DNA from: JAUMBM01 sp964441755
GTDB taxonomy: Bacteria; Bacteroidota; Bacteroidia; Chitinophagales; Saprospiraceae
Length of the DNA stretch: 57,108 nt
Direction: 5' to 3'
Assembly (NCBI GenBank): GCA_964441755.1
Contig: CAYTVG010000023.1
Span: 1-57,108 of the forward strand
Position 1 is the first letter of the stretch, and every line of letters starts with the position of its first letter. Under the pieces are notes generated by a model. That model did no database searches, was not told the DNA's origin, and saw only the letters and a list, made by a program, of their open reading frames with translations. The position numbers were made by a program, and so were the translations under genes. This document shows positions 16,421 through 26,176 of this stretch, piece after piece.

Positions 16421-18415
16421 ATGAACCACGCACAGCACAACCAGATCATAAGCTTTATCTGGTCAATTGCCGATGATGTTTTACGAGATGTTTACACGCG
16501 CGGCAAATACCGCGACATTATACTTCCGTTCACGGTGCTTCGCCGTCTGGATGCTATCCTTGAGCCTACCAAGGATAAAGTTATGGAGATGAACGCCAAG
16601 CTCGATGAGTTGAAGATCGACAATAAAGAACCCCAGCTCAGGAAGACTTCCGGATACCCATTCTATAATACATCGCCTTTCACCTTCAAAAAATTACTAG
16701 GGGAAGCAAGCAACATCCGCCAGAATCTGGAAACCTACCTGGATGGTTTCTCATCCAATGTACAGGATATTATCAGTAAGTTCAAGCTTCGCAACCAGCT
16801 CGACACGCTGGAGGATGCCAACATCACCTACCCGTTGATTGAAAAATTCTGCTCCTCGCAGATAAACCTGAGCCCCGATCCGGTAACGGACAGGCTCGGA
16901 GAGGTTCTTCAACCCGGGCTTTCCAATCTCGGCATGGGCTATGTTTTTGAGGAACTCATCCGCCGTTTCAACGAAGAGAACAATGAGGAAGCCGGGGAAC
17001 ACTTCACCCCACGCGAGATCATCCAATTGATGACCCACCTTATTTTTGAACCGATAAAGGGTAAAATCAAGGATGGTACCTACCTGATCTATGACCCTGC
17101 CTGTGGCAGTGGTGGTATGCTCACTGAGAGCGAACATTTTGCGATGGAGATAAATCCCAACGCTACTTTCCATTTATACGGCCAGGAGGTCAACCCGGAA
17201 ACTTATGCAATCTGCAAAGCGGATATGCTCATCAAAGGGGAAGACCCGGAAAAGGTCGCTTTCGGCTCAACCCTCTCCAAAGATGGATTCCCGCGCCTAA
17301 AGTTTGACTTCATGCTCTCCAATCCGCCATACGGCAAAACCTGGAAGGTGGATCAGGATTCCGTTATTGATGGCAAGAAGAAAGAGATCATTGATGATCG
17401 CTTCAAGGTCGGTGTTCCAAGAGTATCAGATGGCCAGCTTCTCTTTCTGATGAACATGGTCTCCAAAATGAAGGAGGATTCTGTGCTGGGCTCCCGTGTG
17501 GCTTCCGTTCACAACGGCTCTTCGCTCTTCACCGGCGATGCAGGATCAGGCGAAAGTGAGATTCGCCGGCATTTTATTGAAAATGACCTGGTGGAAGCCA
17601 TTATCCAGCTTCCGAATGGTATGTTCTATAACACCGGCATTGCAACTTACATCTGGGTGCTCTCCAACAGGAAGGAACCTAAACGCAAAGGTAAAATCCA
17701 ACTCATCGATGCTTCTAACATCTATCAGAAGATGCGGAAAAATCTTGGTCAGAAGAACAGCGAGCTTTCTGATGACCATATCAGGCAAATCACCGATGTG
17801 TTCCTGAAGTTTGAAGAGAGCGAGATTTCCAAAATCTTCGATAATGCAGACTTTGGTTATTGGAAGATAACTGTGGAAAGGCCGCTCCGTCTTGCCTGGC
17901 AGCTTGACGAGCTAAGGATTGCCGAAAGTGAATACCAGGAGGAGTTTTTGCCCGTCCTGAAAGCCCTTCGAAAAGAGCTTGGTGCTGAGGTCAATAAAGA
18001 CTCCAACTTCTTTTCCAAAGTCTTTGAAGCCCACCTGAAAGAGGAAGGGATCAAATGGAGCGCGAAACAGAAGAAAGCCTTCATGGATGCCGTCACCTGG
18101 GCGGATGAATCAGCTGAGCCCGTCATCAAGAAGAAGGAAAAAGACGGTACCATCTGGTTTGAGCCGGATTCCAATCTACGAGATAATGAGAATGTACCCC
18201 TGAAGGATAACATTCAGGAATATTTTGAGCAGGAAGTTATTCCTCACGTGCCGGATGCCTGGATAGACCATGACAAGACAGTGAAAGGCTATGAGATCGC
18301 CTTCACCAAGGTTTTTTACAGATACCAACCGCTCCGCGACCTGGGCGAGATTGAGCGCGACATTCTGGCGCTGGAAGAAGAAACTGAAAACTTGATCAAG
18401 GAAATTATTGAGTAG
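16421..18415 (+). CDS. hsdM: Type I restriction-modification methyltransferase subunit
   Basis: 664 residues. It adds N6-methyl groups to adenine in the bipartite site chosen by HsdS and forms M2S and R2M2S complexes. The HsdM N-terminal helical domain (ISFIWSIADDVLRDVY) is followed by the SAM-binding motif YDPACGSGG and the catalytic motif SNPPYGK. The C-terminal ~150 residues (coiled, charged) are typical of the longer HsdM forms. The ATG at 16421 is the natural start. The stop is directly followed by the hsdS ATG with no gap, so the two are translationally coupled. Confidence 0.95.
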   Translation: MNHAQHNQIISFIWSIADDVLRDVYTRGKYRDIILPFTVLRRLDAILEPTKDKVMEMNAKLDELKIDNKEPQLRKTSGYPFYNTSPFTFKKLLGEASNIRQNLETYLDGFSSNVQDIISKFKLRNQLDTLEDANITYPLIEKFCSSQINLSPDPVTDRLGEVLQPGLSNLGMGYVFEELIRRFNEENNEEAGEHFTPREIIQLMTHLIFEPIKGKIKDGTYLIYDPACGSGGMLTESEHFAMEINPNATFHLYGQEVNPETYAICKADMLIKGEDPEKVAFGSTLSKDGFPRLKFDFMLSNPPYGKTWKVDQDSVIDGKKKEIIDDRFKVGVPRVSDGQLLFLMNMVSKMKEDSVLGSRVASVHNGSSLFTGDAGSGESEIRRHFIENDLVEAIIQLPNGMFYNTGIATYIWVLSNRKEPKRKGKIQLIDASNIYQKMRKNLGQKNSELSDDHIRQITDVFLKFEESEISKIFDNADFGYWKITVERPLRLAWQLDELRIAESEYQEEFLPVLKALRKELGAEVNKDSNFFSKVFEAHLKEEGIKWSAKQKKAFMDAVTWADESAEPVIKKKEKDGTIWFEPDSNLRDNENVPLKDNIQEYFEQEVIPHVPDAWIDHDKTVKGYEIAFTKVFYRYQPLRDLGEIERDILALEEETENLIKEIIE

Positions 18416-19786
18416 ATGAAAAAGGCGTATCCGAAATATAGACAGATTAACCTTCCGTGGCTCAAGGCTATACCGGATCATTGGAAAATGGTTCCTAACA
18501 AGCGCCTATTTTACTTATCCAAAGAGTTAGTGGGTGAGAGTTCTGGCAGTTACACTCTTTTGTCGTTGACCTTGAACGGTGTGATTAAACGGGACATGGA
18601 AAACCCTAAAGGAAAATTTCCCGCTGAGTTTGATACCTATCAAGTTGTAGAACCAAAAGATCTGATTTTTTGCCTTTTTGACGTAGAAGAGACCCCTAGG
18701 GCTGTTGGCTTATCTCCATTTAATGGGATGATAACTGGTGCATACACTGTCGCAAAGTGCTTGGTAAACACTGGCGAAGAGTACTTATTCTACTATTACC
18801 TATTCTTGGATAACAAGAAATCTCTAAAGTACTTCTATACAGGGTTGAGAAATGTGATTGCAAAAGACACTTTTGGTGCAATCAAAACTCCTCTCCCCCC
18901 ACTCCCCGAACAACGCCAGATCGCCGCTTTCCTAGATCACAAATGCGCTTTGATAGATACCTTCATCCAGAAGAAAACCCGCCTGATTGAACTGCTCAAA
19001 GAGCAGAAACAGGCTATCATCAATAAGGCCGTCACCAAAGGTATTGACCCGAACGTCCGCCTCAAACCTTCCGGCATTGATTGGCTGGGGGATATTCCGG
19101 AGCATTGGGAGGTAAAGAAGTTGAAGTATGATATTTCAGTACGTGGAAGAGTTGGGTGGAAAGCTTTAAAGGCTTCGGAGTATGTTTCAGAAGGTAATAT
19201 TTTTCTTTCAACACCAAATATTAAAAATTATGATATCGACTTCGACAATGTCGATTATATAAATGACTTTCGCTTCAAAGAGAGCCCGGAGCTAATTCTT
19301 GAAGTAGGTGATATTTTGTTAACCAAAGATGGCTCAACAACAGGTACTGTTAATATTGTCAGACACTTACCTAAACCATCTACGGTAAACAGTTCCATTG
19401 CAGTTTTGAGGCCCAATTCGACGTTCTTTAGTCCGTTTCTATTCTATTTCTTCCAAAGTGATTATATAGACAAGATTGTTCAAAATAAAATGCTCGGAAT
19501 GGGGGTCCCTCATTTGTACCAAGCTCAGATAAAGAACTTTGTACTTATTAAACCACCGTTGGAAGAGCAACAGTCTATTGTTGACTATTTAGAGGTTGAG
19601 AGAGCTAGGTTAAACAACATAAAGGATAAGGTGATTAAAGAGATTGGACTACTCCAAGAATACAAAACCACCCTCATCGCTGAAACCGTCACCGGCAAGA
19701 TCGATGTCCGGGATTGGAAACCCAAGCAGGTGGCAGAAGAAGTTGAACAACCCATAAACCAGGTACAGGCGTATGGCTCCAACTGA
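18416..19786 (+). CDS. hsdS: Type I restriction-modification specificity subunit
   Basis: 456 residues with the usual two-fold layout. Each half has a target-recognition domain followed by a long conserved helix (PLPPLPEQRQIAAFLDHK near 158-175; PPLEEQQSIVDYLE near 381-394). The phrase WLKAIPDHW near the N-terminus recurs as WLGDIPEHW at the start of the second half. The recognition domains are more AT-rich than the conserved parts, a usual sign of domain exchange. It positions HsdM and HsdR on DNA. The last 14 nt overlap hsdR. Confidence 0.95.
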   Translation: MKKAYPKYRQINLPWLKAIPDHWKMVPNKRLFYLSKELVGESSGSYTLLSLTLNGVIKRDMENPKGKFPAEFDTYQVVEPKDLIFCLFDVEETPRAVGLSPFNGMITGAYTVAKCLVNTGEEYLFYYYLFLDNKKSLKYFYTGLRNVIAKDTFGAIKTPLPPLPEQRQIAAFLDHKCALIDTFIQKKTRLIELLKEQKQAIINKAVTKGIDPNVRLKPSGIDWLGDIPEHWEVKKLKYDISVRGRVGWKALKASEYVSEGNIFLSTPNIKNYDIDFDNVDYINDFRFKESPELILEVGDILLTKDGSTTGTVNIVRHLPKPSTVNSSIAVLRPNSTFFSPFLFYFFQSDYIDKIVQNKMLGMGVPHLYQAQIKNFVLIKPPLEEQQSIVDYLEVERARLNNIKDKVIKEIGLLQEYKTTLIAETVTGKIDVRDWKPKQVAEEVEQPINQVQAYGSN

Positions 19787-22772
19787 TACATCAGAAAAGG
19801 CATTAGAAGCCTTGATCGAAGCGCATCTTTGCAGTCAGGAAATGGGCTATCAACAAGCCTGGTCCACGGACTATGACCGCACCCTCTGTATCAACAAGAA
19901 GCAGCTTTTCGCCTTCCTGCAGGAAACCCAACCCGAAAAGCTCGAAACCATCCTGAAACGCGGTGAGGAAAAATTCATCAAGCGCGTTTCCGAGCAAGTC
20001 AAAAAACGCGGTGTGATCGACGTGCTCCGCAAAGGCGTGAAAGACCTGGATCTCACCATTTACCTTTACTACCGAAGGCCCTCCTCCAATCTCAATAAAC
20101 GCGCGGTTCAGCGATACGAGAATAACATTTTTGCCGTCTGCCGCCAGCTTTATTACAGCAACAGTAACAAGAATTCGCTGGACATGGTGGTTTTCTTAAA
20201 CGGCTTGCCGTTGATCACCTTCGAGCTGAAAAACCCATGGACAGGCCAGAACGTCAAACATGCTATCCGCCAATACCAGAATGACCGCGACCCGAAAGAG
20301 CCGCTCTTTGGGTTTGGCCGTTGCATGGTGCATTATGCGGTTGACCCTGACCTGGTCTATATGGCCACCAAACTGGAAGGCAGGAATACGTTCTTTCTCC
20401 CATTCAATAAAGGATATGATAACGGCGCCGGAAACCCGCCCAATCCAAACGGGCTGAAAGCAGACTACCTCTGGAAGGAAATTCTTCCGAAGGAGAGCCT
20501 TTCCAACATTCTGGAAAACTTCGCCCAGATCGTTGAGGAAAAAGATGAAGATACCGGCAAGGTAAAAACCAAGCTGATCTTTCCGCGATATCACCAGCTC
20601 CGTGTCGTTTCCCGCCTGCTTGAAGATGCCAGAGCCGAAGGCGTCGGGAAAAGATACCTGATACAGCATTCCGCAGGTTCCGGAAAATCCAACTCGATAA
20701 CCTGGCTGGCGCATCGCCTCACCGAATTGCATGATGAGCATGACGAGAATATTTTTGATTCTGTCATTGTCGTTACCGACCGTCGAGTCCTGGACAAACA
20801 GATTCGCGACAATATCAAGCAATTCGCCCAGGTGAAGGGAATCGTTGAGGCCATCACTGAAGGCAGCCGGCAGTTGAAACAGGCGCTGGAGGATGGTAAG
20901 AAGATCATCATCACCACCATTCAGAAATTTCCGCACATCGTCAAGGAGATCGGCGAGCTTGGCACTAACAGGTTTGCCCTGATCATTGATGAAGCCCACT
21001 CCAGCCAAAGCGGAGAGACTGCTTCCAAAATGAACCTCGCGCTTGCCAATAAGAACCTCAAAAACGTCTCAGACTACGTCATGGCCGCTGAGCCGGATTT
21101 AAACGCAGAGGATGAATACACCGAGGATGCCTATGATACAGAAGACCTTATCAATGCCTTTATGGAGCAAAAGAAGATGCTTCGCAATGCGAGTTACTTC
21201 GCCTTCACCGCTACCCCGAAAAATAAAACCCTGGAGGTTTTCGGAGAGAAGCATTCCGACGGAAAGTTCTATCCGTTTGACCTCTACTCCATGAAACAGG
21301 CTATCGAGGAGGAATTCATCCTCGATGTATTGAAGAACTACACCACCTATCAGTCTTATTACAAGATCAACAAAGCGGTTGAGGAAAATCCGCTTTTTGA
21401 CACCAGCAGAGCGCATAAGAAGCTTCGTGCGTACGTGGAAAGTCATTCCTTTTCAATAAAGGAAAAGTCGAAAGTGATGATTGACCATTTCCACAGTGAG
21501 GTCAAAGGCCGTATTAAGGGGCAGGCCAAAGCAATGGTTGTAACCAAATCCATTCGGAATGCCATTCAATATTACTTCGCCTTCCGGGAATATCTTCGGG
21601 AGATTCACTCCCCTTACAAGGTGATCGTTGCCTTCTCCGGAAAGAAGATCGTGGACGGCCAGGAATATTATGAAGCCAAGCTAAACGGATTTCCGAGCAA
21701 CGATATCCCGAAAGAGTTCAAGAAAAATGAATACCGCTTCCTGATTGTCGCCAATAAGTTCCAGACTGGGTTTGACCAACCCTTGCTTCACACAATGTAT
21801 GTGGATAAAAAGCTCAGTGATGTTCAGGCCGTGCAGACGCTTTCCCGCCTGAATCGAGCCTACAAGCCCTGGAAGGAAGATACCTTCGTGCTGGATTTCT
21901 TCAACAGCGTAGATGATATCCAAACGGCTTTCGACCCCTATTATACCACTACGATTCTGAGTCAGGAAACCGATGCCAACAAACTAAATGACCTTCAGGA
22001 TTCGCTGGATGGCGCTGAGGTTTACACCGAAGAGAATGTCCACACCTTCACCGACCTCTACTTCAAGGGAGCCGAACGAACAGAGCTAGACCCGATTATT
22101 GACACCTGCAAGGTCAATTATGATGTAGATCTCACCGAAGATCAGCAGGTGGATTTTCTGGTGAAAGCCAAGTCCTTTTTCAGGACGTATGCTTTCCTGT
22201 CGAAAATCCTGACCTTCAATAACCCTTATTGGGAAAGGCTCTATTGGTTTCTCAAATTCCTCATTGCGAAGCTCAAGCCGATGGAAGAGGAAGACTTGGC
22301 CAAAGGCGTATTGGAAGCCGTGGAGCTGGACAGCTACCGCCTGACCAAAACCACCACCGATGATATCAAACTTACCGGTGGCGGAGAGATTGACCCTATC
22401 CCGCCAACCATGCGTGGTGGAAAACCCGAGCTCGAGCTGGATGAGCTGGAGGCCATCATCCGCACTTTCAATGAGCGTTTCGGCAATATTGATTGGCTGA
22501 AGGACGACAAGGTCAGAAAGGTTATTTTCGAAGAATTGCCGAATCAGATGGCTGGTGATGCTCGCCACATGGAAACCATGCGCAACTCCGACCGCCAGAA
22601 CGCCCGGATAGCCTCAGATGAGAAAGTGACTGAAATGGTGCAGGATTTTATTTTCACCAGCACCGACTTCTACAAGATGTTCATGGATAACCCCGATTTC
22701 AAACGCCAGTATATGGACTTCATCTTCAATAAGATGTGGGATAAGGCTAATCAGAGTAGGCCGAATCTGTAA
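19773..22772 (+). CDS. hsdR: Type I restriction enzyme endonuclease/translocase subunit
   Basis: 999 residues. The N-terminal PD-(D/E)xK nuclease is visible as SLDMVVFLNGLPLITFELK (Asp and Glu-x-Lys). The SF2 motor carries HSAGSGKS (Walker A), LIIDEAHSSQ (DEAD-like box), FAFTATP (motif III), NKFQTGFDQP (motif V) and LSRLNRAY (motif VI). The C-terminal helical region contacts HsdM. It translocates DNA and cuts at a distance from unmethylated sites. The start overlaps the end of hsdS by 14 nt. The subunit appears complete and intact. Confidence 0.95.
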   Translation: MAPTDTSEKALEALIEAHLCSQEMGYQQAWSTDYDRTLCINKKQLFAFLQETQPEKLETILKRGEEKFIKRVSEQVKKRGVIDVLRKGVKDLDLTIYLYYRRPSSNLNKRAVQRYENNIFAVCRQLYYSNSNKNSLDMVVFLNGLPLITFELKNPWTGQNVKHAIRQYQNDRDPKEPLFGFGRCMVHYAVDPDLVYMATKLEGRNTFFLPFNKGYDNGAGNPPNPNGLKADYLWKEILPKESLSNILENFAQIVEEKDEDTGKVKTKLIFPRYHQLRVVSRLLEDARAEGVGKRYLIQHSAGSGKSNSITWLAHRLTELHDEHDENIFDSVIVVTDRRVLDKQIRDNIKQFAQVKGIVEAITEGSRQLKQALEDGKKIIITTIQKFPHIVKEIGELGTNRFALIIDEAHSSQSGETASKMNLALANKNLKNVSDYVMAAEPDLNAEDEYTEDAYDTEDLINAFMEQKKMLRNASYFAFTATPKNKTLEVFGEKHSDGKFYPFDLYSMKQAIEEEFILDVLKNYTTYQSYYKINKAVEENPLFDTSRAHKKLRAYVESHSFSIKEKSKVMIDHFHSEVKGRIKGQAKAMVVTKSIRNAIQYYFAFREYLREIHSPYKVIVAFSGKKIVDGQEYYEAKLNGFPSNDIPKEFKKNEYRFLIVANKFQTGFDQPLLHTMYVDKKLSDVQAVQTLSRLNRAYKPWKEDTFVLDFFNSVDDIQTAFDPYYTTTILSQETDANKLNDLQDSLDGAEVYTEENVHTFTDLYFKGAERTELDPIIDTCKVNYDVDLTEDQQVDFLVKAKSFFRTYAFLSKILTFNNPYWERLYWFLKFLIAKLKPMEEEDLAKGVLEAVELDSYRLTKTTTDDIKLTGGGEIDPIPPTMRGGKPELELDELEAIIRTFNERFGNIDWLKDDKVRKVIFEELPNQMAGDARHMETMRNSDRQNARIASDEKVTEMVQDFIFTSTDFYKMFMDNPDFKRQYMDFIFNKMWDKANQSRPNL

Positions 22773-22789
22773 CCTGTTAATAAATTAAT

Positions 22790-24424
22790 ATGCGCATCGA
22801 GAAGGTAACAATTGAGAATTACAGATGCTACGAGGGAGAGTTTCAATTCCCCTTAAAAGAAGGTATTAACATACTTGTAGGTAATAACGAGGCTGGAAAA
22901 TCTACAATTCTTGAGGCAATACATTTAGCCTTATCAGGCTTAATAGGTGGGAAGTACTTTCAGTTTGAGTTAAATGAATACCTGTTTAATCAAGCTACTA
23001 TTTCTAAATATGTTGATAGTTTAGAAACAGATAAGCCCTTGCCTCCACCTAAAATCACCGTAGAAGTCCATTTCCAAGGAGAGGAATTCCCCGATTTTAA
23101 GGGCACTGAGAACCTTAAAAAAGAGGATACATCCGGGCTTTTCTTTCGTGTTGAATTAGACGAGAGGCTAGCGAACGAATATGAAGCGTTCATTAAAGAA
23201 GGGAATGTGAAGTCTTTGCCAATAGAGTATTACACTTTTTATTGGATGACATTTTCATCGGATACTATTACCCCTCGAACCATTCCCATAAAATCAGCAC
23301 TTATAGACTCTAGTAGCAATAAGCATCAGAATGGATCTGATGTTTACATTAACAGGATAATTCGTGATTTCTTGAATGAAAAGGAACGAATTAGTGTCTC
23401 TCAGGCACATAGAATGATGAAAGAGACATTCATGAATGATGCATCAATAAAGTCAATAAATGCAAAGATTCATGAGGCTTCACCTATCTCGGATAAGCAA
23501 GTAGCTCTCTCGGTAGATGGTTCATCAAAAAATTCATGGGAAACAACATTGGTTACTTTCCTGGATAAAATTCCTTTCCAGTACATTGGCCAAGGTGAGC
23601 AATGTATTGTAAAAACGAAGCTGGCTCTTAGTCACAAGAAGGCGCAAGAAGCAAATATTATCCTCCTAGAAGAGCCAGAAAATCATCTCTCACATTCGAA
23701 AATGAACAAGTTAATAAAACAGCTTACGGATAATGCTGAGGGCAAGCAGATATTGATTTCGACTCATAGTAGTTTTGTCGCGAATAAATTGGGTCTAGAA
23801 AACCTTGTGCTTTTAGAGAACCAAAAAATCCTGAAGCTTGCCCAATTAGATGAGGATACCGAATTGTTTTTTGAAAAATTAGCTGGTTACGATACTCTCC
23901 GGTTGATTCTTTGTAAAAAGGCGATCCTAGTCGAAGGAGACTCTGATGAACTCATCGTTCAAAGAGCATATCTGGATAAATATGGGCGCTTGCCTATTGA
24001 GGATGAGATAGATGTCATTTCAGTAGGAACCTCTTTTCTCAGGTTTTTGGAAATAGCTGTGACACTTGAGAAGTCAGTTGCAGTTGTTACTGATACCGAC
24101 TGGTCTTTAAAAGCTCTTGAGGGTAAATACAAAGAATTTCTTGGTGACAATAAGAAAGATAATATTTCTATTTGCTACGATTCAGAAATCGATAAAGGTG
24201 AGCTTGAAATTGGCGACAAACCTTTTAATTATAACACACTAGAGCCTAAAATTTTGAAAGCGAATGACAGAGCGACCCTAAATAAAATTTTTGAAACGGG
24301 CTTCGAGTCAGATGATGAACTTCGCAAATATATGAAGGCACACAAAACAGATTGTGCGCTTAAGATTTTCAATGCCAAACAAAAAATAAACTACCCAGAT
24401 TACATTTTGGATAGTTTTAAGTGA
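22790..24424 (+). CDS. gajA: OLD-family ATPase/TOPRIM nuclease (GajA-like)
   Basis: 544 residues. The N-terminal ABC-type ATPase has GNNEAGKST (about 32-40), a SGLIGGKYF region, a Walker B-like ILLEEPENHLSH and ISTHSSFV. The C-terminal TOPRIM has ILVEGDSDELIV (metal-binding Glu) and VVTDTDW (DxD). Paired with a UvrD-like helicase directly downstream, this is the class 2 OLD / Gabija arrangement. There GajA nicks DNA when nucleotide pools fall, and GajB supports this. The start is 17 nt after hsdR, so it may be co-transcribed with the RM operon, yet its composition is much more AT-rich than hsdR, indicating separate acquisition. Gabija assignment rests on domain order and neighbour, not on a database search. 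Confidence 0.8.
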   Translation: MRIEKVTIENYRCYEGEFQFPLKEGINILVGNNEAGKSTILEAIHLALSGLIGGKYFQFELNEYLFNQATISKYVDSLETDKPLPPPKITVEVHFQGEEFPDFKGTENLKKEDTSGLFFRVELDERLANEYEAFIKEGNVKSLPIEYYTFYWMTFSSDTITPRTIPIKSALIDSSSNKHQNGSDVYINRIIRDFLNEKERISVSQAHRMMKETFMNDASIKSINAKIHEASPISDKQVALSVDGSSKNSWETTLVTFLDKIPFQYIGQGEQCIVKTKLALSHKKAQEANIILLEEPENHLSHSKMNKLIKQLTDNAEGKQILISTHSSFVANKLGLENLVLLENQKILKLAQLDEDTELFFEKLAGYDTLRLILCKKAILVEGDSDELIVQRAYLDKYGRLPIEDEIDVISVGTSFLRFLEIAVTLEKSVAVVTDTDWSLKALEGKYKEFLGDNKKDNISICYDSEIDKGELEIGDKPFNYNTLEPKILKANDRATLNKIFETGFESDDELRKYMKAHKTDCALKIFNAKQKINYPDYILDSFK

Positions 24425-24431
24425 AGATGTT

Positions 24432-25523
24432 ATGAATAAACTTCTTATTGCAGCGGCAGGATCAGGAAAGACCAGGTTTTTGATTGATGAAGCACTTGCG
24501 CAAGAATCACCGACTTTGATTGTATCCTACACGATTGCAAATACAGAAGAGATTAGGAATAGAATAATCAAACGAAAAGGTTGTATTCCCGGGCACATTA
24601 CAGTTTGTACATGGTTCTCGTTTCTATTGAAGCATGGTGTCCGCCCTTACCAGAACCAAATTATTTCCTTCCGCTGCAAGGGGATGTTATTTGTTAATGA
24701 GAAATCGGGAATCAAATCAGCCAATAAAAGAGGCCCTGTCTACTATGGTGAGAATGACCCCGAAAATCATTATTTCAGCCCCAAGCGGAAAATATATTCA
24801 GATAAGATTTCAAAGTTTGTAGTTAAGTGCAATGAAATTACGAAGGGGAAAATTTCAGCGAGATTGGCTGAAATATATTCGAATATCTACATCGATGAAG
24901 TGCAAGATTTAGCAGGATATGACCTTGAACTCATTTCAGTTTTTTTGAAGAGTGATGTCTCCATAATTATGGTTGGTGATCCACGGCAAGTTACTTATCT
25001 AACCCATGTCTCACAAAAAAACTCACAATATAAAAATGGTCTCATTCCCAAATTTATTCGAGAAAATTGTCCTTCTGACCTTTGCGTGATTGATGAACAA
25101 AGTTTAAACATTTCACATAGGTGTAACCAAGAGATTTGTGATTTTTCTTCAAAACTATATCCTGAGCTTCCTACTCCATTATCCAAACAAGAGGGAACAA
25201 CGGGGCATGATGGGGTATTTCTTGTGCCGAAGAAGAAGGTATCTCAATATTTAGAAGAGTTGAGACCTGTTCAACTTAGGTACAGTAAAACAACTAAAGT
25301 GGATGAGCGCTATGATTATCGCAACTTTGGAGAGGCAAAAGGCCTTACGTTTGAAAGGGTACTTATCTATTCGCAAGCATCATTGTTAGAATGGTTGAAG
25401 AATCACCAACACGAGCTTAAAGATCAGACTAGGTGTAAATATTATGTGGCTCTAACACGGGCAAAGTTTAGTGTTGGAATAATTTGTGATGAAGAAATAG
25501 AAGGGTTCAGAGTGTATCAATAA
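24432..25523 (+). CDS. gajB: UvrD-like helicase (GajB-like), short form
   Basis: 363 residues. It has SF1 motif I (AAAGSGKTRF), motif II (YIDEVQDLAGYD), a motif III-like GDPRQVTY, ISHRCNQ (motif IV) and YYVALTRAKFSVGI (motif VI). Characterised GajB proteins are about 490 residues, so the 1B/2B subdomains must be reduced. A motif V-like stretch is visible only as AKGLTFERVLIY. The gene starts 7 nt after gajA, clearly as one unit. The last part of the locus before the convergent PIN gene has no other ORF. Very AT-rich. Confidence 0.75.
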   Translation: MNKLLIAAAGSGKTRFLIDEALAQESPTLIVSYTIANTEEIRNRIIKRKGCIPGHITVCTWFSFLLKHGVRPYQNQIISFRCKGMLFVNEKSGIKSANKRGPVYYGENDPENHYFSPKRKIYSDKISKFVVKCNEITKGKISARLAEIYSNIYIDEVQDLAGYDLELISVFLKSDVSIIMVGDPRQVTYLTHVSQKNSQYKNGLIPKFIRENCPSDLCVIDEQSLNISHRCNQEICDFSSKLYPELPTPLSKQEGTTGHDGVFLVPKKKVSQYLEELRPVQLRYSKTTKVDERYDYRNFGEAKGLTFERVLIYSQASLLEWLKNHQHELKDQTRCKYYVALTRAKFSVGIICDEEIEGFRVYQ

Positions 25524-25681
25524 ACTTCCCTCCGCATGCACAAGTGCACAAGATCGACCAAGCAGGAAATCGCCGAGGTTTTACACCGTAAGTAATAGAA
25601 TATCAAAGGGCTAACCCCAAGTACACAAGCTGCGCAAGTGAGATTTATTACAAAACTTCCTTATGATTTTTTGTAAGCGAC
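25524..25681. other. Spacer between convergent gajB and PIN gene
   Basis: Short spacer between convergent genes. I see no gene and no clear hairpin-plus-T terminator, only short repeats such as GCACAAGTGCACAAG near 25538. Confidence 0.4.
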
Positions 25682-26176
25682 TTAGATGTCAGCAAACAGT
25701 TCGCCGAAGAACTGATTAGGAGGGGTTCTAAGGTCAAGGTAGTCAAAAGAGATCAAGCCATTTTCCTTCATGAGTTGATATACCTTCTCACAATTATCAT
25801 CTCTGGCAATAAACAGGTCGACATTGATTTCTTCGGCTTGGGCAAGAATCTTGGTGTCATTGGGAATTACCACCCGATTCTCCAATGCTACCACGCCTTT
25901 CCTTTTATTTTCAAAGGCGACCATGGCTAAAGCAGCAGCCCTTTCAGCATGATTGAGGTTGAATGGGAGAACAGTGACATATTTGTAAGGGAGTTTTTTG
26001 ATAGCCCCTCCTGTGCCGAATTCGGCTGCTACGATGGTAGAAAGGAAAAACGCACAATCATTCTCCCTAAATCTACGCCAATAGGTCTTCGCATTTTTAT
26101 GGTCAGGGTCATCCGTTTTGTAGAGGCGGATGAAGAAACTTGTATCAAAAAAGATTTTTTTTTGTTTATCCTTCAT
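25682..26176 (-). CDS. PIN-domain ribonuclease, VapC-like
   Basis: 164 residues. Acidic residues fit the PIN active site: FFDTSFFIRL (first Asp), AAEFGTG (Glu), PNDTKILA and ARDDNCEK (downstream Asp residues). PIN proteins of this size are usually toxins that cut tRNA or mRNA. The start overlaps the end of the upstream 259-residue gene by 11 nt, so both come from one transcript. The partner is not a recognisable VapB-type antitoxin, being far too long. It could be a toxin-antitoxin module of unusual type or an RNA-processing pair. Confidence 0.75.
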   Translation of the reverse strand: MKDKQKKIFFDTSFFIRLYKTDDPDHKNAKTYWRRFRENDCAFFLSTIVAAEFGTGGAIKKLPYKYVTVLPFNLNHAERAAALAMVAFENKRKGVVALENRVVIPNDTKILAQAEEINVDLFIARDDNCEKVYQLMKENGLISFDYLDLRTPPNQFFGELFADI

